From Hevea brasiliensis (lineage: Eukaryota; Streptophyta; Magnoliopsida; Malpighiales; Euphorbiaceae), in the NCBI RefSeq assembly GCF_030052815.1, contig NC_079510.1, positions 9,309,375 through 9,373,374 on the forward strand: a stretch of 64,000 bases of DNA, in the 5' to 3' direction. The notes under the pieces were generated by a model. The model was not told the origin of the DNA. It made no database searches and saw nothing but the letters and a program-made list of their open reading frames with translations. The position numbers were made by a program, and so were the translations under genes. Numbering within the stretch: the stretch's first letter is position 1; each line of letters begins with the position of its first letter. Shown here in pieces: positions 34,730-47,607 of this stretch.

Positions 34730-37700
34730 TGTCACACCCTACTCCTCGTAAGATGTAACATGTTCCCATAGTACACCTAATGAATTACCGTACTTCACCT
34801 ACCGATAACCCATTAAATATACTACAAGGGATTTTCAAACAATTTTCGTTCATTTTGGAATTGGTGGGTAAAATTTTTTTTTTTTCAAATTTTAAAAACC
34901 TTCATTTAGAGTCCAAACATAAATCAAATTTTTGGATATTTAAAATCTCTGTAATTTTTACAAAAATTTCGGCAGAGTGCCGTCTGTATTTTGAGAAAAT
35001 AGTTCTTCAAAACCTAAAAATAGAAACACTCCCAATATATTTCTCAATTACAGCTCCATTTGCATCCACCAAACTTCAAATCAACAGCAATAGCAACACT
35101 TCAATTCAAAATCCAAATTTCAAATCAAGAATTAATATCTCAAAACATTTCTTAACTCATGCACATTGCATTTTAAATCATTAATTTACAATCATAAGTT
35201 AATTTACAGATGTAAAATCTCAAAAATAATATTATTACAATTTTATCTGTACAACTGCTCAAATTACAGGGATACATATGCATACTATCATATTTACATC
35301 AAACTAAACTACCAGGGTATAGACAATACCCGTACAAAAAATTTTCAATTGTGTTCCTCTCTAACTGTAGCAGCTCGCTCTGTTGCTATGTCCTTTTCTC
35401 TATCTGCAACAGCAAGTTAAAGCTATCGCTGAGTATATAAATACTCAGTGGTGCACAATAAAGCATAAAATGCAAAATATAAAATATTTATGAACAAATC
35501 GTCATTCAAAAATCTCATAATCGCATTTCACAATTTTCTTTTTTTTTTCAAATCACATTTATAACAAATCATAATTTTCAAAGCTTAATATAACACAACT
35601 TGATCAAGCAATTTAATAAACATAGTGTTGCCAAACAATAACACAACTTAGGCCATGACACAAAATTTTCGACCATGTCGTGTGTACATCACGACAAGGC
35701 ATACTCACCCCACTAATCGAAATCAATGAGGGAGGTGGCTAGCTAGCTAATGAGTACTCATCCAAACTCGCCCCTCAGACTGGAAAGCCAGAGAGGGAGG
35801 AAAGTGATCAAATATCAAACTCACCCCACAAGTGGAGGAGGAACATATTAGTATTGCCATGCCAAGTGTGAATTAAAAACAAATTAAATCAAGTTATTCA
35901 AATATTTTATACAATTCACAAATCATATTGCATTCTAAACTTTTCATTTATAAAGTAGGCACACACTATTTTTCAAATACGATTTTCAAAGCTATAACTA
36001 AATTCAAAACCATATTATTCAAATATTTCATACAAATCAATAATTAATTTTCCTTCTAAATTTCCATTGTAGAATAGGCAACACAACATTCTCGAAATTC
36101 ATAATGAACAAACACATTCACAATGTATAACAAATTAATTTCCATTATAAAAATTATAATTTAAAATTTTTGTGCACAAACCTGACGCGAGTCGCCTCTA
36201 GGCCTTGACTCAGTCCCTTATACCTTCCGGGTCTTTTTTAGTTGAAACACAACATTTATAGTGTTTCAGTATCTTATTTCACAGTAAATCCAATAATTAA
36301 TTCATAAATCCTTAATTCTAGCCCAAATAATGCTTAAACTAACATTCTTAGAAATTTTCATTTTAGAGTTACTATTCATGATACTATTCAAGTCAATTTG
36401 TTGACTTTCTAAGGCTTAATAGGTGTGGCAATTCCAACTTCACCCACATACCACATTTTGGTCACTAAATTTGTTGGTTTTGGTTATTTACTAAAATTCT
36501 AAGTTTTTTAGGCAAATTTGAAAATTTTTAATTTTGGTGTCTAAGGTTGCACTGTTCCATTGGTCATCTTGCTGTTGGATTTGACAAAACTTTCTTCATA
36601 GAAAATGTTCCCTATTGTCTTAAGTTTATTCTCCTTTTTGAATCACTCCAATTGGAGTTTTTTAGCTCAAGTTATAGCCATTTGAACCATGGCTGCCGGA
36701 TTGGATTTAACCCAGATTTCTGAGCAAATTTTGGTTCTGGCAGTTTTAGGTCACCAACTTTGGGTGGCCAAATGACTTGGTTAATGGCATAATTTAGGTT
36801 TGTGTTCTTCAACCACTGGTAAAATTTCAGATCATTTTGACCTGCCTAGCTCAAGTTATGACCAAATGAACAAACACTATTCATTTAGTCAGTTTATACA
36901 GGGACAGACTGAGATTTTCCAAGTTTGGTCAATTTGTTCACTAGGTTTTAGTCACTTTTTGGGCATGCTTCCTAAATGAAAATTATGTCATTTAGTGTCT
37001 ATTTTCATTCCAAATTGGTCTTATACCAATTGGACTTATAAAATTTAATTTTTGGTCCCTCAAAAGTAACTTGGTCATGCTGCCAGCAGTATGACCACAC
37101 TCAATCCGAATTTGGCCTTAACTCCAACCATTCCAACACACTTCATTTGGTCACCATTAACCATTTCTCACTTCAAATTAGATCTAAGACATCATTTACA
37201 AGTTTCTCATATTTTTGTCTCTAAACCCTAATGTTCAAAACCCTAATTCACAAACTCTTGCATTTAGCTACTTTCAAAGCCTTTAATCATAACCATTCAA
37301 CTAATTAAAGTTCATATACCCATTCAAATAAATCAAACCATGCAAATCACCCTCCCCTTCATGCTGGCCGAATTTCAGTCATGGTCCCTCAACAAATTTT
37401 TCTTTCATTTTAAGCATATTTCTAAGTTAACTAAGTTATAAACACATGTAATAAACTCATTTGTAACTTAAATCACTAACCTTTGTGTAGCAAATTCTAA
37501 CTCCCCTTTTCTCCAATTTTCTTTCTTCTTTTCTTCTTTCTTTGATGGCCAATCTTCTTCTCAAGTGATTAAATCAAGTTTTTATGAAGCAATTATGGGT
37601 GAAGTTGAGGTTTAGTAAGGATTTCAAAGCTTGAGTGTAAGCTTTAATGGAGGACCATTCATGGAGATGGGAGGGAGAAGTGGACGGCAATAAAGATAAG

Positions 37701-38388
37701 GAAGAAGACCAACTTGTTTTTTTCTTTTTCCTTTTTGTCTTTTTAATTGTCTTAGGAAGACTATAAATCAATTTAGTTAATTTATTAATTATAGGATTTA
37801 TGGCATCATGCATGATGTCATGCATGATGTCATCTCTCTACACCTTTTTCATTTCTTTTTTTTTTATTATTTATTTTTCTATTAGTTCTTTAATTTAATT
37901 CTCGATTCTGAAATTTTCTTTTCTCCAATTTTATTTGACAGTTGGGTCATGAGTCAGCTCTCGGGGTCAATTGACCAAATTGCCCCTCGCCGGTTTAACC
38001 CGGTTTGCAAATAATTTAATATTTCTTCCGGATCCCTGACCTAATTATTTGACTGGCTTAACAACCTTTTTCCATGATTTTCTCTTTTCCACTGTGTTCA
38101 TAATGGTCCTAAGGACCGCAGCGTCACATTTTACGATTCGAAATTTGACTTTAAATCGACTTCGCAGTCGTTCCCGAGAAGGTCACCCATCGCTGTGACT
38201 CTCGGCTCGTTTAACTTCTTATGTTCTATTTTTCTTATTTTTACTTAACTAATTGACAATTACTAATTATTTGTATTTATGGCTTATCTAGTTGTCTTAA
38301 GTATGGTTCCAATCCCCTTAATTGTCCGGACCGACTTCGATCATCGGAACAATGTAATTTACTAGGCTACGCAAATAGGAGTGTTACA
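34730..38388 (-). mobile_element. Nested giant solo LTR (3.66 kb), target-site duplication ATATT
   Basis: It begins TGTCACACCC (plus strand) and ends GAGTGTTACA. It is flanked by ATATT at 34725-34729 and 38389-38393. It splits the gag end just after the zinc knuckle. It belongs to the same family as the host LTRs but is more distant from them than they are from each other. Minus-strand landmarks: a TGACATCA-type cluster (37801-37832), donor-like AAG|GTTAGT at 37481/37480, and acceptor-like TTGCAG at about 35404. Confidence 0.9.
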
Positions 38389-38394
38389 ATATTT

Positions 38395-39500
38395 AGGAGC
38401 ACTAGTGCAGTCTTTAGCTAAATGGCCCTTGCCTCCACAATTAAAGCAGGCTCTTATAGCCCAATGGCATTCTCCCCCATGAATCTTGCCACAAGTCTCA
38501 CAGGGGCAGGCAGGATATGAACCCCTGCTTGACTGCTGACCAGACCTAGGGGGTCTTTGTCTAGAAAATCTGCCCCTTCCAAATCTTCCACCTCGACCTC
38601 TGCTAGTCCACCAAATTTCTTCTTCTTTCTAGAGGTACCACCAGAACTTGGCTCTACTAACTTTTCACCCTTGTCTTTCTCTGATTTTTCAGCTTTTTCT
38701 GATTTTTCTTTTGCTAGGGTCGCTTCTGATTCAATTCTCTCCAACTCAAGTGCTTGAGAAATGAGTTCTGAAAAATTACTGTGTTTGAATCCCACTACTT
38801 GCATCCTCAAACTGGGCTTTAAACCCATCTCAAATCTCTTGCACCTTTCCTTGCTGGTAGAAAGGAGACTCCCAGCATAGTGGCTTAAGCGGGAGAACTC
38901 CCTCTCATATTCTGCCACTGTTCTGTTGCCTTGCTTCAGACTTAAAAATTCTTGCAATTTCTGATCAACATATGCATCTGGGATGTATTTCTGTCTAAAC
39001 TCTCTGATGAAGTCATCCCAGTTCAGTACTGGTGGTTCAGCCAAGCTGCGAGGGATGGTCTTCCACCAATCATACGCATCCCCTTGCAGTAGTGACACGG
39101 AGTATTCAAACTTTAGTTCATCTGGGCAGTGCAACTTCTTAAACACTCTATCCATCCTTTCAAGCCATTGCTCTGCCTCTAAAGGGTCCAATATACCCTT
39201 AAATTATGTAGCTCCATACTTTAATAACTTGTCATACTGTCTGGCTGGAGGCAATGGTTGTACCACAGGTGCTTGGGGTGGAGCTTGAGCAGGCATGCCC
39301 CCAGTCATTTGTTAAAACATCGCAGCCATCTGCTGTGCGAACTGTGCAGGAAACTGCGACATTGGTGGGGTTGGTGCCACTGACCCACTGACATTCTGTA
39401 GAGCTGGGGCTTCCCCTTATGCCTCAGCTTTAACATATTGCTCAACTGAGCAATCCCCTTCTTCAATTTCAGTCTGAAGTTAGGGTATCTCCTGAACAAA
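38395..39500 (-). pseudogene. Gag of the chromovirus with capsid domain and zinc knuckles
   Basis: The open part (38454-39191) starts near DPLEAEQWLERMDRVF and contains the retrotransposon gag domain signature (YDWWKTIP, FIREFRQKYIP, FLSLKQGNRTVAEYEREFSR), then a Lys/Glu-rich linker. The zinc-knuckle region is shifted by one frame: CETCGKIHGGEC, then CFNCGGKGHLAKDC, an intact CX2CX4HX4C. Upstream, the N-terminal part (GEAPALQ-like and Gln-rich) is broken by stops near 39200 and 39312. Gag forms the virus-like particle and binds the element RNA. The frame shift before the knuckle and the nested insertion after it make this copy defective. Confidence 0.87.
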
Positions 39501-39636
39501 TAACACAAGGAGATTTCCCTTCGTTAGTTCATATTTATGATGTAATGCACTGTATGTAATAAATAAGGACATTGAGCAGTTGTACTTAACAAAGAAAAGA
39601 CACAAATTTAAAAGTTAAAACATACTTCAAAAATTT

Positions 39637-39648
39637 GCTCTGATACCA
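39637..39648 (-). promoter_or_regulatory. Primer-binding site of the chromovirus
   Basis: The minus strand reads TGGTATCAGAGC, an exact plant initiator tRNA-Met complement, eight bases from the LTR edge at 39657. Confidence 0.9.
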
Positions 39649-39656
39649 CTAAAACA

Positions 39657-42600
39657 TGTCACACCCTACCCCTCTGTAAGGCATAACATGATCCCGTAGA
39701 ATACCTAATGAACTACCAAACTTCACCTATCGATAGCTCATTAAGTACCCTACAAGGGATTTTAAAACAATTTTCTTACTTTTATAAGTGGTGAGCATTT
39801 TCTAATAGGTATTAAAACATTTAATTAAAGTTGAAAACTAGTTAAAATTTTTAGCCCATTTTATTTTTCCACAAATTTTATAGAAATTTCGGCAGAGTGT
39901 CGTCTGTATTTTGAGAAAACAATTCTTCAAATACCTAAAAAAAACACTTCCAATTATTTATCTCAACCACTTCTTCAAATTCACAATCGTCCCAATCAAT
40001 TTCAACATCATTTATCAACTTTCAAAAATTCAAATCCAAAATTTTCAATTCAAATCCAAAATTTTCAATTCAAATATCATCCAAAATATTACTAATTACT
40101 TTCATTCAAATTAAAATAAAATACTTCCATTCATATGTAATTAAATGTAAAACAATTTATACACAACATTCCAAAAATTTACATTAAGAGAAATCCAAAC
40201 CAAAATTTATTACAAACTTTATACAAACTGCTTATAACCAATTTTACATGTCCATACATTTACATACATTACATACATCAAAATAAATTTTTATAATCAG
40301 GGTATAAAATATACCCGATAGACTTCAGAGTAGGTAGCTTCTCTGTCGTCAGTAGCTCACTCTGCTGCTCTTTTAGTTTCTATATTTGCAGCAGCAATAA
40401 CAGCCATCACTGAGTACTAGGACTCAGCGGTGCACAACATACTAAAATAATCTTTATGCAGAATTTAAATCATATTTATTCAAAAATTGAACTAAACATG
40501 AGAATTAAATACAAAACATTAATTATGAGATTTTAATCTAAACAATTTCGTTTTGAAGTGTCAAAACCAATTTCATAAAACCCACAGTTATATCATGCCA
40601 TTCGAAACAAATATCATCTCAATAGCCAGAGGCTTATGAGAAGTCACATCATAAGGCTAGCTAGCTCAAATATATGGGAACCCATTCTTTTTCTTCTTCT
40701 ACTGGCACACACCTCAACACTTCAGCCTGAGAAGGAATCAAAATTCGAAACTGATTTCCCCCAGTAGTCATGCTAGTGAGGTATTCAAATATATGGTCAT
40801 GACACTGTGATTTCAAAACTTATTTTAACAATTTACTAAACATTTATGCCATCTCAAATATACTCAAATAACTTTCAACAATTTAAATCAAAAGCATAAT
40901 AAATATTTCATCACAATGATGTCACAATTCAATATTTCAAATTGTTCAAAACAATATGTAGAAGAAAATTTACAGAAATTCTACGTTGTGCACAAACCTT
41001 ATATGAGTCGCCTTTTTGGCCTTGACTTGACACCTTGAGTTCTTTCCTGGTGTTCTTTTCCACTGAAACACACAGTTTCACAGTGTTTCAGTATCATAAC
41101 TTATCATAAATCCAAAATAAATTAAAATTCATTTATACCTAGCTTTAATATGCTAAAATTGACGTTCTTTAAAATTTGTGTTTCGGGATTACTATTCACG
41201 ACACTACTCAAGTCAATTTGTTGACTTTCTAAGGCTTAATAGGTATGGAAATTCCAACTTCACCCACATACCACATTTTGGTTACTAAATTTGTTAGTTT
41301 TGGTTGTTTACTCAAACTCTAAGTCTTTTAGGCAAATTTGCAAATTTTCAGTTTTAGGTGTCTTATGTTGCACTGTTCCATTGGTCATTTTACTGTTAGA
41401 ATTTGATAAAATTTTCCCCACAGAAAATATTCCCTGTTGTCTTAACTTTATTATCCTTTTTGAATCACTCCAATTGGAGTTTTGTAGCTCATGTTATAGC
41501 CATTTGAATCATGGCTGCCGGATTGGACTTTACCCAGATTGCTGGGCAAATTCTGATTCTAGCAGTTTTAGGTCACCAACTTTGGGTGACTAAATGACTT
41601 GGTTAAGGGAATAATTTGGGTTTGTGTTCTTCATGAAAGTTTTAGGTCTATATCTCAGCTTTCCACTAGTTAAATTGTAGGTCATTTAGACCTGCCTAGC
41701 TCAAGTTATGGCCAAATTGTTCATTTGGTCATTTTTTGTACAGGTCAGATTGCCAATTCCAGATTTGGTCAATTTGTTCACTAGGTTTTGGTCACTTTTT
41801 GGGCATGATTCCTAAATGAAAAATGTGTCATTTTGTGTCTATTTTCATTTCCAATTGGTCTCACACCAATTGCACTTGTAAATTTTCAGTTTTGGTCCCT
41901 GAAAGGGACCTTGGTCCTGTTGCCTACAGCATGACCCTAAGCAATCCGAATTTAAACTCACTTCTAACACTTCCAACACATCTCAATTGGTCACAAATGA
42001 CCATTTTTCATCTCAAACAAGGTCAAACACACCATTTGACCGATTCTCACATTTTTGCCTCCCAAAACCCTAGGTCCAAACCCTAACTTTCATATCTAAC
42101 TCATTTGTTGAATTCTAAATGCATATTTAGTACTCATGCCCTCACTTACACTTAACCACTTCATTATTTGCATCAAAATTACCCATTTCAACATTAGTTT
42201 GCTGCTGGGCAAAATTCCTAGGATTCTAGATAGGCATGATTTTGCATGTTTTCATGTATTTCTAACCACTTTCATCTTACTTCTATACTTATAATTCAAT
42301 CAAAATTAAGGAAGAGAGCTTACCTCAAATGGAGCTTTCCAACTTCTTGATTCTTTAAGCTTTCTTCAATTTTTCTCTTTCCAATCTTCTTAACAAGACT
42401 CAACTACAAGTTTTAATTAAGAAACTTATAAATTTAATGGCTCAAATCTTAGGTTTAAGAAGCTTTTTAGTGAGCTTCAATGGAGGAGGTTAAGAAAATG
42501 AGAGAGATGAGAGAGGAGAGGTGGACGGCAAACTTGAGGAAGACACTTTTTTTTTTCTTTTCTTTTCTTTTTCTTTTTATCAATTTTTATCCACTTGGAA

Positions 42601-43221
42601 GACTAAAATTATCCAAATTTATTTATTTTTTTAATTAGTGTTTATGACATCATGCATGATGTCACCAATTTCTACTTTTCCTTTTTCTTCTTTTTTTTTT
42701 CTATTTATTTTTCCCTAGTTCTTTAATTTAATTCCAGATTATGAAATTTTCTTTTCTCCGATTTTATTTGACAGTTAGGTCAGGAGTTAGCTCTCAGTGT
42801 CAATTAACCAAATTGCCCCTCGCCGGTTTGACCCAATTTGAAAATAATTCAATATTTCTTTTAGATCCCTGACCTAATTATTTGACTAGCTTTACAATTC
42901 TTTTTCTTGATTTTCTCTTTTCCACTGTGTTCGCAATAGTCCTAAGGACTGCGGCGTCACATTTTACGGTTCAAAATTTGAGTTTAAATCGACCTCGTAA
43001 TCCTTCTCGAGAAGGTCACCCATCGCTGTGACTCTCGGCTCATTTAACTTCTTGTGTTCTGTTTTTCTTATTTATACTTAACTAATTGAAAATTACTAAT
43101 TATTTGTGTTCAGGGCTTATCTAGTTATCTTAAGTGTGGTTCTAATCCTCTTAATTGTCTGGACCGACACCGATCACCGGAATAGTGAAATATACCAGGC
43201 TATACAAATAGGGGTGTTACA
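39657..43221 (-). repeat. 5' LTR of the chromovirus (3.57 kb)
   Basis: It begins TGTCACACCC and ends GGGGTGTTACA on the plus strand, the best-preserved termini of the family. The minus strand has a perfect 20-bp palindrome (TGACATCATGCATGATGTCA, 42645-42664) 557 bp from the LTR start and a donor-like GAG|GTAAGC at 42324/42323. The acceptor-like site seen in its relatives reads CTGCAAAT here (about 40388), so its AG has become AA. Confidence 0.9.
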
Positions 43222-43341
43222 ATTCAATTTAGAAATAACACTAAAATAAGAGTTTTACATAATATAGGAAATATTCTTTCACCAATTGAGGAATATTTCT
43301 CCTACTCAAATTAAAAAAAGGACTTTACAAAATTTTAGTCA

Positions 43342-43555
43342 CAAATCTAACAATCAATTTAAATTATTTTAAGTTATGTTTAGTAACGTACTATACTAAA
43401 CTAAATATATAGTAAAAAAAATATAGTGCAAAAGAAAATTAAAATTATTATTTTGACATTTTATTTGATCAAAAATAAAATTCATATAATGCATTACAAT
43501 GATAATTTTTACTATATATGTAATTTAGTTGACAACTATAGTGTTATAATAAAAT
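43342..43555. other. Short AT-rich flank before the copia LTR
   Basis: No motif or gene is seen in these ~210 bases. Confidence 0.5.
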
Positions 43556-43923
43556 TGTTAGAGTCCAAATCCAATTGGAATTAGAAAGTATAATTAGCTT
43601 AGGAAGTTTAGTAGAAATAATTAGTTTAGGAAGTTTAGTAGAATTTAAATTAAGAAGTTTAATAATTAGAGTCCCAAAAGAACTAGGTTTTAGTTACCTA
43701 TATATATGATTAGTTGGTTAGCATTATATTATATTGTAGAGAGCTCACGAAGTGGAGAAATGTATTATATTCTATGAGTTTTGTTTGAATAATTTTGAGA
43801 ATGAGAAAAATAATTAGTGATTATAATTATTTTTTCCTTGATAGTGAATTTGTTTGGTGGAATAGGCTCATGCTAAACCACATTAAATTTTGTATTTTTT
43901 ATTTTGTGTAGGTATGATTTTCA
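43556..43923 (+). repeat. 5' LTR of a copia element
   Basis: It begins TGTTAGAGTCC and ends GATTTTCA; a tRNA-Met primer-binding site (TGGTATCAGAGC, 43931-43942) follows. A TATATATATG box-like sequence lies near 43700. The matching 3' LTR is absent in the window, so the outer boundary rests on the TG...CA ends and the primer site. Confidence 0.65.
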
Positions 43924-44145
43924 CTATAAGTGGTATCAGAGCTGTGATTCGAGATGTCAAAGATAGCGAACATAAAATTTGAGGTGGAGCCATTTGATGG
44001 AAAAAATAATTTTAGTCTATGGTAAAGCATAGTAAAGAATGTTCTTGTACAACAAGGATTAATTAAAGCATTAAATGAGAAGCAACCGGCGATAATGAAA
44101 GATGATGATTGGGAGGAGCTTCAACAAAGGATAGTGAGTACAATT

Positions 44146-44966
44146 TGATGTGAACCTTCAAGTAATTGGTAACTTGAAAACCCACATTCAAGGATTAAAG
44201 GAACAATATGGAAAGCACCAAATCAAGATGTATGAATTTGATTCTTTGAACCAACACAATCAGATTGCTGTGTAATTCAAAGAAAATATCAGAAATGGGA
44301 TTCTTGACCTAATTCATATGGAGAATGAATAAACCAAGAATATTTTGCACATTAAACCTTGCAAGATAGAAATCTCAGCAAGTTAATGAGCTTCACAAGA
44401 ACAAAGGCAACAACCAATTTACTCACTAAAGGAGCAGAAACAATCTTTCATTAATAATCAAAGTGTGTCCTCCACTCTCTCATTACACTTGTATTTATAG
44501 TCTCTTGGCTCCAAAGCTAAAGACAAAAATATCCCTACTTTAATAACAGCTGCAATGAGCTTTAAGTCCAAACAAAAATTAATCTATCAAAAGTCTAAAA
44601 ACTCCTTACAAAAAGTAAATTTAATACAGCAGCAAATAAGGGCATTTTAGTCCAAAAGAGAGGTGGTTATAACAGCAAGGAATATTCTTTCAAAAAGGTG
44701 CCAGCAGATGCATGTACATGGGTTGGATCTGGTACATGCATGTCCACAGTTTATTCCATATAACCTGATGCTCCACATGACACCTGGTCACTTCCAAGCT
44801 TAATTTCACCAAATTTAATCCTTTATAATTTTCTTCATGCCATTCCATCTTATAATCCTTGCTCCTTAAGATTTCACAAATTAAATTCTGAAGTGATTTA
44901 GCTCTAGCTCTAGTAATTGGACCTTGGATGAAATCCTTTGGTGTGGATGTAGCTTGATTCTCATCA
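44146..44966 (-). repeat. 3' LTR of the 7.7-kb element (821 bp)
   Basis: It begins TGATGTGAACC and ends TTCTCATCA on the plus strand and equals its partner in length. A polypurine tract (minus-strand GAAGCGGAGGGGAA, 44967-44980) abuts it. Confidence 0.92.
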
Positions 44967-44980
44967 TTCCCCTCCGCTTC

Positions 44981-46104
44981 AAAAGGATTTGTCCTCGAAT
45001 CTGTTCCTGCATCAACACAATGAGATAAATCAGCAACATTGAAGGTGGCACTGACATTATACTCATCTGGCAGGTTTATTTTGTAGGCATTATCATTAAT
45101 TTTGGTCAGCACTTGGAAAGGTCCATCACATCTTGGTTATAATTTTGATTTCCTTCGAGAGGGAAACCTTTCTTTGCGCAAGTGAACCCATACCCAATCT
45201 CCAAGTTGAAATGTGACTTTTTTCCTTCCTTTGTTGGCTTGACTAGCATATTTTTCATTTTTCTTTTCAATTTAAAGCTTGGCTTGTTCATGGATTTTCT
45301 TCACCAATTCTGCTTTTCTTTTTCCATCTAAACTAGCAAGCTCGTTCACAGGCAAAGGTAAAAGATCCAAAGGAGTTGAAGGATTGTAACCATACACAAT
45401 TTCAAATGGAGAATAGCTAGTAGAAGAATGCACATTTCTATTGTATGCAAATTCAACAAGTGGAATGCAATCTTCCCATGACTTCAAATTTTGCTTAACC
45501 ACAGCACGCAAAAGAGTAGTTAGTGTCCTATTTACTACTTCAGTTTGACCATCGGTTTGTGGGTGACAAGTGGTGGAAAATAACAACTTGGTGCCCAATT
45601 TTCCCCACAAAACCTTCCAAAAGTGACCGAGGAATTTAACATCCCTATCACTAACTAAACTCTTAGGTATGCCATGCAACCTAACAATATCTCTAAAGAA
45701 TAAATTTGCAACATTTATAGCATCATCAGTTTTATGGCATGGAATAAAATGTGCCATTTTTGAAAACTTGTCAACAACAACAAAAATTGAATCATGGCCT
45801 TGTTAGGCCTAGGTAATCCCAACACAAAATCCATAGACAAATGAACCCAAGGATCACTAGGGGTAGGCAAAGGTGTATACAAACCTTGTGGCAAAACTCT
45901 AGATTTAGCCTTAGCACACACAACGCACCTAACACATACTCTTTCAACATCTCTTTTCATATTTGGCCAATAAAAATGTTCCTTCAACACATCTAAAGTT
46001 TTGGCAACACCAAAATGACCCATTAATCCACCAGCATGAGACTCATTCACAAGTAATTCACGCATGGAACTCTTAGGCACACACAATCTATTTTCTCTAA
46101 ACAA
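44981..46104 (-). pseudogene. Integrase and C-terminal tail of the 7.7-kb element
   Basis: The zinc-binding domain is complete in motif terms (H-x6-H in HAGGLMGH, then C-V-V-C near CVRCVVCAKAKS). The core has [20 protein letters not shown] and TDGQTEVVN, giving D, D and E. A frame change falls near 45760, where the piece from 46104 meets the piece starting MAHFIPCHK. Two further breaks lie near 45290 and 45120, around KKVTF and LTKINDNAYKI. The tail ends with QGPITRARAKSLQ before running into the LTR. No chromodomain is visible. Confidence 0.87.
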
Positions 46105-46107
46105 ATA

Positions 46108-47607
46108 TCAATCATGCCTATAAAACTTCTCAAAAGCATTTTTTTCACAAGCTGCATACACTCTAGCAAAGTCATTATCTTCAGCATATAATTCTTTCAC
46201 ATATTCGAATCCCAATAACTTTGCATCAAGAAGGGCAAGAAGGTTATACCTTCGAGATAAGGCATCAGCAACCACATTTTCTTTCCCATGTTTATATTGA
46301 ATCACATATGGGAAGGTCTCAAGGAACTCAACCCATTTTGCATGACGCCTACTCAACTTATTTTGCCCCTTGATATGCTTCAATGACTCATGATCTGTGT
46401 GGATCACAAATTGCTTTGGCCAAAGGTAATGTTGCCACATTTCCAAGGCACATACCAATGCATACAACTCTTTGTCATATGTAGAATAATTCAAAGCTGC
46501 TCCATTAAGCTTCTCACTAAAGTATGCTATTGATCTCTTATCCTGCATTAAAACGGCTCCAATACCTATTTTTGATGCGTCACACTCAATCTCAAAAGTC
46601 TTAGAAAAATCAGGTAAAGCCAACACAGGAGCGAAATATAACATGTCTTTAATTTTGTGAAAAGCATCATCTTATTTCTGTTCCCAAACAAAATTAACAT
46701 TCTTTTTGACAAGATCATTCCATGGTGCTGCAATGGTACTGAAATTCTTAATAAATCTTCTATAGAAACTAGTTAGTCCATGGAAACTACGTACTTTAGA
46801 TGCAGACTTTAGAATGGGCTAGTCTTTAATAGCTCTAATTTTTTCATCATCAACTTCAACACCATTAGCACTAATGACAAATCCTAAAAAGACAACCTTT
46901 TCCATGCAAAATGAACATTTCTTCAAGTTAGCATATAATTTTTCCTTTCTTAACACATCGAATACAGCTCTTAAATGATGCATATGTTCATTCATGTCTC
47001 TACTGTAAACCAATATATCATCAAAATAAACAACAACAAATCTTCCAATAAAAGCACGCAACACATAATTCATCAATCTCATAAAAGTGCTAGGAGCATT
47101 AGTTAGCCCAAAAGGCATCACTAACCACTCATGTAGTCCATGCTTTATTTTAAATGCAGTCTTCCATTCATCACCTACTTTCATGCGAATTTGATGATAT
47201 CCGCTTTTCAAGTCAATTTTGGTAAAAACACACGCACCACAAAGTTCATCCAACATATCATCCAATCTAGGTATAGGGTGGCGATACTTTATAGTGATTT
47301 TGTTGACCGCCCTACAATCCACACGCATGCACCATGTGCCATCTTTCTTTGGTACCAAAAGGACGGGTACAGCACAAGGGCTCATACTTTCTCTCACGTA
47401 ACCCTTAGCTAGCAATTCCTCAACTTGCCTTTGTAATTCTTTGGTTTCTTCAGGATTAGTTCTATAGGCTGGACGGTTGGGAATAACTGCTCCAGGTACA
47501 AAATCAATCTGGTGCTCAATCCCTCGAATAGGTGGTAGTCCAGCTGGCATCTCCTCAGGTAGCACATCCTCATATTCCTGCAAAAGGGAGACAACAACAC
47601 TAGGCAA
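46108..47607 (-). pseudogene. Reverse transcriptase and RNase H of the 7.7-kb element
   Basis: The reverse transcriptase runs in one frame for 262 codons (46819-47607): [58 protein letters not shown] and the active-site motif [16 protein letters not shown] (usual Trp position) follows at about 46816, and a second stop lies near 46674. RNase H resumes with [41 protein letters not shown] and [12 protein letters not shown], keeping the catalytic acids. A TGA ends it at 46105. Confidence 0.9.

Larger units (their letters stand above)
27571..43221 (-). mobile_element. Tekay/Del-type chromovirus (Ty3/gypsy), full length with nested solo LTR
   Basis: The two LTRs (27571-31121 and 39657-43221) are similar throughout. 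The element is flanked by ATTCA on both sides (27566-27570 and 43222-43226). On the minus strand the order is 5' LTR, primer-binding site, gag, protease, reverse transcriptase, RNase H, integrase, chromodomain remnant, polypurine tract and 3' LTR, which is the Ty3/gypsy chromovirus order. The long LTRs and the SYEEQPV-like linker before the chromodomain fit the Tekay/Del clade. Its length is 15.65 kb, of which 3659 bp is a later solo LTR. Many stops make it non-autonomous. Confidence 0.92.
26913..43341 (-). repeat. Solo LTR of a third family, split by the chromovirus
   Basis: The parts 26913-27570 and 43222-43341 together match the two LTRs of the miniature element at 53068-54706. Shared features are the start TGTGCAATGCGAAAG, an AAGCAAACACA block, a GGGCATGCC-like block, repeated GGGCAAAGCCA motifs, and the end TTTTAGTCA. 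The chromovirus entered within it after AGCCCATTCA. No matching flanking duplication is visible, so the solo LTR's own origin is unresolved. Confidence 0.72.
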
